The position numbers and the translations under genes were made by a program. 6,842 nt of DNA. Source: Porphyrobacter sp. (GTDB lineage Bacteria > Pseudomonadota > Alphaproteobacteria > Sphingomonadales > Sphingomonadaceae). Under the pieces are notes generated by a model. That model ran no database searches. It was not told where the DNA came from and saw only the letters and a list, made by a program, of their open reading frames with translations. How positions within the stretch are numbered: position 1 is the first letter of the stretch; each line of letters opens with the position of its first letter. The DNA is taken from NCBI GenBank assembly GCA_018991295.1, contig JAGKSZ010000223.1, positions 1 to 6,842 of the forward strand, read 5' to 3'. Shown piece by piece: positions 4,218 through 6,842 of this stretch.

Positions 4218-6842
4218 TCACCGCACCCGCGAAGGTGCGACCAGCACGGCGTTGGCGATCAGCAGGTCGAGCCCTTCGAGATAGGCGCGGGTTGCAGGAT
4301 CATGGGCAAAGCCGACCACCAGTCCGCGCCCCTGCGGCTGCGCCATCAGATAGGGCTTGTAGGCCAGCTGCCTGCGGTTTTCATCCCACACATAGCCGCT
4401 GGCAATGAGGTTTCCGGACGCGGCAAAGCGCATCACGTTCACGCCCTTGTCGCGGCCTACGGGGGTGAAGATCTGCGTTCCTGTCGCCAGCACCACCGCG
4501 CCATTATCGTAACCGGCGGAAAGAAAATGGTCAGGCTCGCCCACCACGTTCAGCAGCGCGCCTGGCAGGGTATCGGGCAGGGCTGCCTGATCCTTGATCG
4601 CCTCGCGATATTCGGCATCGCTGGTGATGGCGATGGCTTCGGCAAGGCTGCCCTTGGCGTCCTTGGCCTCGGCCGGATCGCGGCCCAGCGCCGCCTCGCG
4701 CTTGACCGCGAGCAGCGGATTGTCCCCGCCGCTGAAGGTTTCAAGACTGTCACCGATCGCCACCAGCACCCCGCCGCGCTGGACGAAACTGCGCAAGTTG
4801 CGCTGCCCGGCATCGCCCAGCTGCGCGGCCGGATCGCCTTCGGGAACCAGCACAACATCGTAATCCGAAAGGTCGGCCCGGCCGAGGCGCGCGGTGCGGA
4901 TCGGTGTCACCGGCAGGCCGATGCGCTGTTCGAGCACATAGCGCAGCGCGCCTGCCGAAAGCTGCGAGATGCCGCCATCCCACGCCACCGCCACGCGCGG
5001 CAGGGTGAGGCGCACGAAGTGATCGCTGCCAAGGTTGGGGCCGCTGTCCACCCAGCCGCTGTCCATTGCCACGGTGCTGGCGCCGACTTCGCGGGCGAGT
5101 TCGGCAAGGCGCGCCATCTTTTCAGGGCTGTTGCTGCCCGCAGGAAAGACCACAGTGCCGCGCGGGAAGCTGCGCCCGGCGGTGGTGAAGGCCTTGTCGG
5201 TGACGCGGCCATCGATCCCCTCGCGCAAGGCCAGCGTCACCAGCCGCGCCTGTCCGCTGTCGGTCCACGGCACGGCGATGGCGAAAGTTCCGCTGCCTTC
5301 CGCCTTGGGCGCAATCGGCGCATCCGGGCTCAGCGCATCGCCGCCAGCCACCGCGTTGCACAGGCTCACATCGACCCCTGCCATCGGGCCCACCGCCCAT
5401 GCGGTCACATCGTAAAGTTCATGCGGCAGATCGGCCGAGCGGCGGCGTTCCTGTTCGGCGAGGAAATCGGGCGGCAGCGGGGTGTCGCGGTCCAGCAGGC
5501 TGCGGATCAGGCGCGCGGCAGGCTGGGCCTGCGGTACGGCAAGATAGCCTTCGGGATAGGACTTGCCGCAGACCGTGGCAGCCCCGTCGCGGCGCAGCAC
5601 GGTGATGCCTTGCGCAGCGAGGCGGCGGCCCAGCCGTTCGGCATTCCAGCGGCGCTTGCCAAGATCGATGACATAGGTGCCCTTGCCCGCAGCACCGCTG
5701 GCATTGCCGGCGCGGTAGGCGGCAAAATCGGACAGGAACCGGGCCGGATTGTCGGCCACAGCGGCAGCGGTGGCAAGGCTGGCGGTGAAGTGGTTTTCGA
5801 CGCCCTTGGCATAGGTCAGCTCGGTCCCGTCGCGCCGTTTCCACACCAGCCCGCGTGACGATGCCTGTTCATAGGTGCTGCCGATCGCCCCTTGATGCGC
5901 GTTCCAGGTATCGCCGTAGCCGGGGTAGAACAGGTCAAAGACTTCGCGGGTGAAATAGGGCTCGCCCCGCGCATCGAAGGCCGCAGCGTTGTAACGCCCG
6001 ATCAGTTCATAGGCGCGGATCTGTGCCGGTGTCAGGTTGGGGCTGAAGGGCTGGGCGGCGGGAGAGAAGAAATAGCTCTCGTCCCCGCCCATTTCGTGCA
6101 GGTCCACCACCACCACCGGGTTCCAGTTGCGGATCGCGGCCACCTTGCCGCGGGTTTCGGGCTGGGACAGGGTGAACCAGTCGCGGTTGAGATCGAACAT
6201 GTAATGGTTCACGCGGCCAGATGGCCATGGCTCGTCATGTTCGGCGGCCTGCCGGTCGGCATCGGGGACGATCCCGGTCGCGGCAAGGAAGTTGTTCACG
6301 AACCGCGCCCGCCCGTCGGGGTTCTGCATCGGATCGATGACGACAATCGTGTTCGCCATGATCTTGGCCGCCTTGGGATCATCCCTTGCGGCGAGCAGAT
6401 GGTAGGCGGTCATCAGTGCGGCATCGGTCGAGGAGATTTCGTTGCCGTGGACCCCATAGGCAAGCCAGGTGACCGGCAGCGCGCTGCCATTGCCGGCGCG
6501 ACCGGCAGCGATGGTTGCCATGTCGGCCCGGATCGCATCGAGCCTTGCCATGTTGGCAGGGGCCGTGAGCACCAGATAGTAAAGCGGGCGGCCTTCCCAG
6601 CTGGTGGCATATTGCACCAGCCTGGCCCGGTCGGGCGCGGCGTCGGCCAGCGCCTTCAGATAGGCATAGGCCTGATCGGGCGAGGTGATCCGTGCGCCCG
6701 GCGCATGGCCGACCGTGGCGGTAAGGGTGGGGACCGCAGGATCGAAGGACCCTTGCACAAAAGATTGTGCCGCCACCGGCTGGGCGGCGCCCGCCGCCAT
6801 CACAACCGCCACAAGAATGAGGCCGCCGATCCGAAGAACGGC
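4218..6842 (-). CDS. Large exported M14-family zinc carboxypeptidase, 5' end cut by window edge
   Basis: The frame is open from the stop at 4218 to the window edge (874 residues visible). The first visible start codon, GTG at 6812, is probably not the true start: LRIGGLILVAVVMAAGAA, a signal-peptide core, begins upstream of it, and the AAQ-S cleavage site lies near residue 16. Residue numbers count from that GTG. The M14 zinc ligands are present: His122 and Glu125 in GVHGNEIS (120-127), and His239 in VDLHEMGG (236-243). Substrate-binding Asn209-Arg210 lies in FDLNRDWF, NPDGR at 164-168, and the probable catalytic Glu315 in GSTYEQAS (311-318). After the catalytic domain (about 45-355) come some 500 more residues. 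These include two cysteines (415, 485) and a class I glutamine-amidotransferase-like fold starting near 607, with DYDVVLVPEG (650-659) and a RGGVLVAIGDS strand. It likely trims peptides or cell-wall fragments in the periplasm; the substrate is unknown. Confidence 0.92.
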   Translation of the reverse strand, partial: AVLRIGGLILVAVVMAAGAAQPVAAQSFVQGSFDPAVPTLTATVGHAPGARITSPDQAYAYLKALADAAPDRARLVQYATSWEGRPLYYLVLTAPANMARLDAIRADMATIAAGRAGNGSALPVTWLAYGVHGNEISSTDAALMTAYHLLAARDDPKAAKIMANTIVVIDPMQNPDGRARFVNNFLAATGIVPDADRQAAEHDEPWPSGRVNHYMFDLNRDWFTLSQPETRGKVAAIRNWNPVVVVDLHEMGGDESYFFSPAAQPFSPNLTPAQIRAYELIGRYNAAAFDARGEPYFTREVFDLFYPGYGDTWNAHQGAIGSTYEQASSRGLVWKRRDGTELTYAKGVENHFTASLATAAAVADNPARFLSDFAAYRAGNASGAAGKGTYVIDLGKRRWNAERLGRRLAAQGITVLRRDGAATVCGKSYPEGYLAVPQAQPAARLIRSLLDRDTPLPPDFLAEQERRRSADLPHELYDVTAWAVGPMAGVDVSLCNAVAGGDALSPDAPIAPKAEGSGTFAIAVPWTDSGQARLVTLALREGIDGRVTDKAFTTAGRSFPRGTVVFPAGSNSPEKMARLAELAREVGASTVAMDSGWVDSGPNLGSDHFVRLTLPRVAVAWDGGISQLSAGALRYVLEQRIGLPVTPIRTARLGRADLSDYDVVLVPEGDPAAQLGDAGQRNLRSFVQRGGVLVAIGDSLETFSGGDNPLLAVKREAALGRDPAEAKDAKGSLAEAIAITSDAEYREAIKDQAALPDTLPGALLNVVGEPDHFLSAGYDNGAVVLATGTQIFTPVGRDKGVNVMRFAASGNLIASGYVWDENRRQLAYKPYLMAQPQGRGLVVGFAHDPATRAYLEGLDLLIANAVLVAPSRVR

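Noticed and set aside
3547..4284. A 245-codon + strand open frame opposite the membrane-protein gene
   Set aside because: It is in complementary register with the leftward gene. Its product is polar and His/Arg-rich without domains, whereas the minus-strand product has a coherent seven-helix pattern.
4302..5858. A 518-codon open frame on the + strand inside the M14 peptidase gene
   Set aside because: It is in the same complementary-codon register as the peptidase, has a composition-driven product with no recognisable motif, and sits inside a gene with all its catalytic residues intact.
1..6842. Mobile elements, CRISPR arrays, tRNA or rRNA genes, toxin-antitoxin or phage genes
   Set aside because: No transposase or integrase motifs, regularly spaced repeats, tRNA-like cloverleaf or rRNA segments were seen. 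Coding style is uniform across the window, with no sign of recent insertion.

Overview
The window is GC-rich, tightly packed bacterial DNA with five protein-coding genes. Two are cut by the window edges. The codon preferences, a sphingomonad-style TonB-dependent receptor (YVDD-VY, ERIEVLRGPQGTLYGRN and GGAIKYVT motifs) and a very large exported M14 peptidase suggest an alphaproteobacterium, probably of the Sphingomonadales (Erythrobacter, Novosphingobium or Sphingomonas relatives). This placement is inferred from protein style; no rRNA or other marker is present. No tRNA, rRNA, CRISPR array, insertion sequence or other mobile element was seen.

Left half, 1-3447: a TonB-dependent outer-membrane receptor gene runs leftward and leaves the window before its stop codon. 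A 122-bp divergent spacer (2008-2129) separates it from a rightward pair: a TetR/AcrR-type repressor, then 10 bp later a PKHD-type Fe(II)/2-oxoglutarate dioxygenase of the YbiX/PiuC family. The spacer holds an AT-rich patch with a 7+7-bp inverted repeat (TTGAAAG-N9-CTTTCAA, 2050-2072). The repeat covers the best -35 element for the receptor gene and lies upstream of the tetR start, which is where an operator controlling both directions would be. YbiX/PiuC genes are known to sit beside TonB-dependent iron-siderophore receptors (fiu-ybiX, piuA-piuC). The left half therefore reads as an outer-membrane uptake module with its own TetR-type switch. The ligand is not readable from the sequence.

Right half, 3421-6842: two leftward genes. 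A large exported M14 zinc carboxypeptidase with intact zinc and catalytic residues and a C-terminal glutamine-amidotransferase-like domain enters from the right edge. Its reading frame stays open to the edge and its signal peptide extends past the first visible start codon, so the true start is outside the window. Fifty bp downstream is a gene for a predicted seven-helix membrane protein of unknown function, with a 17-bp palindrome at its start codon. Its last codons overlap the end of the dioxygenase gene tail-to-tail by 27 bp.

I found no clearly new biological system. The points most worth a second look are the receptor/TetR/dioxygenase module with its candidate operator, and the palindrome in front of the membrane-protein gene. 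No stretch over 300 bp lacks a gene. The many other long open frames are antisense shadows in complementary-codon register.
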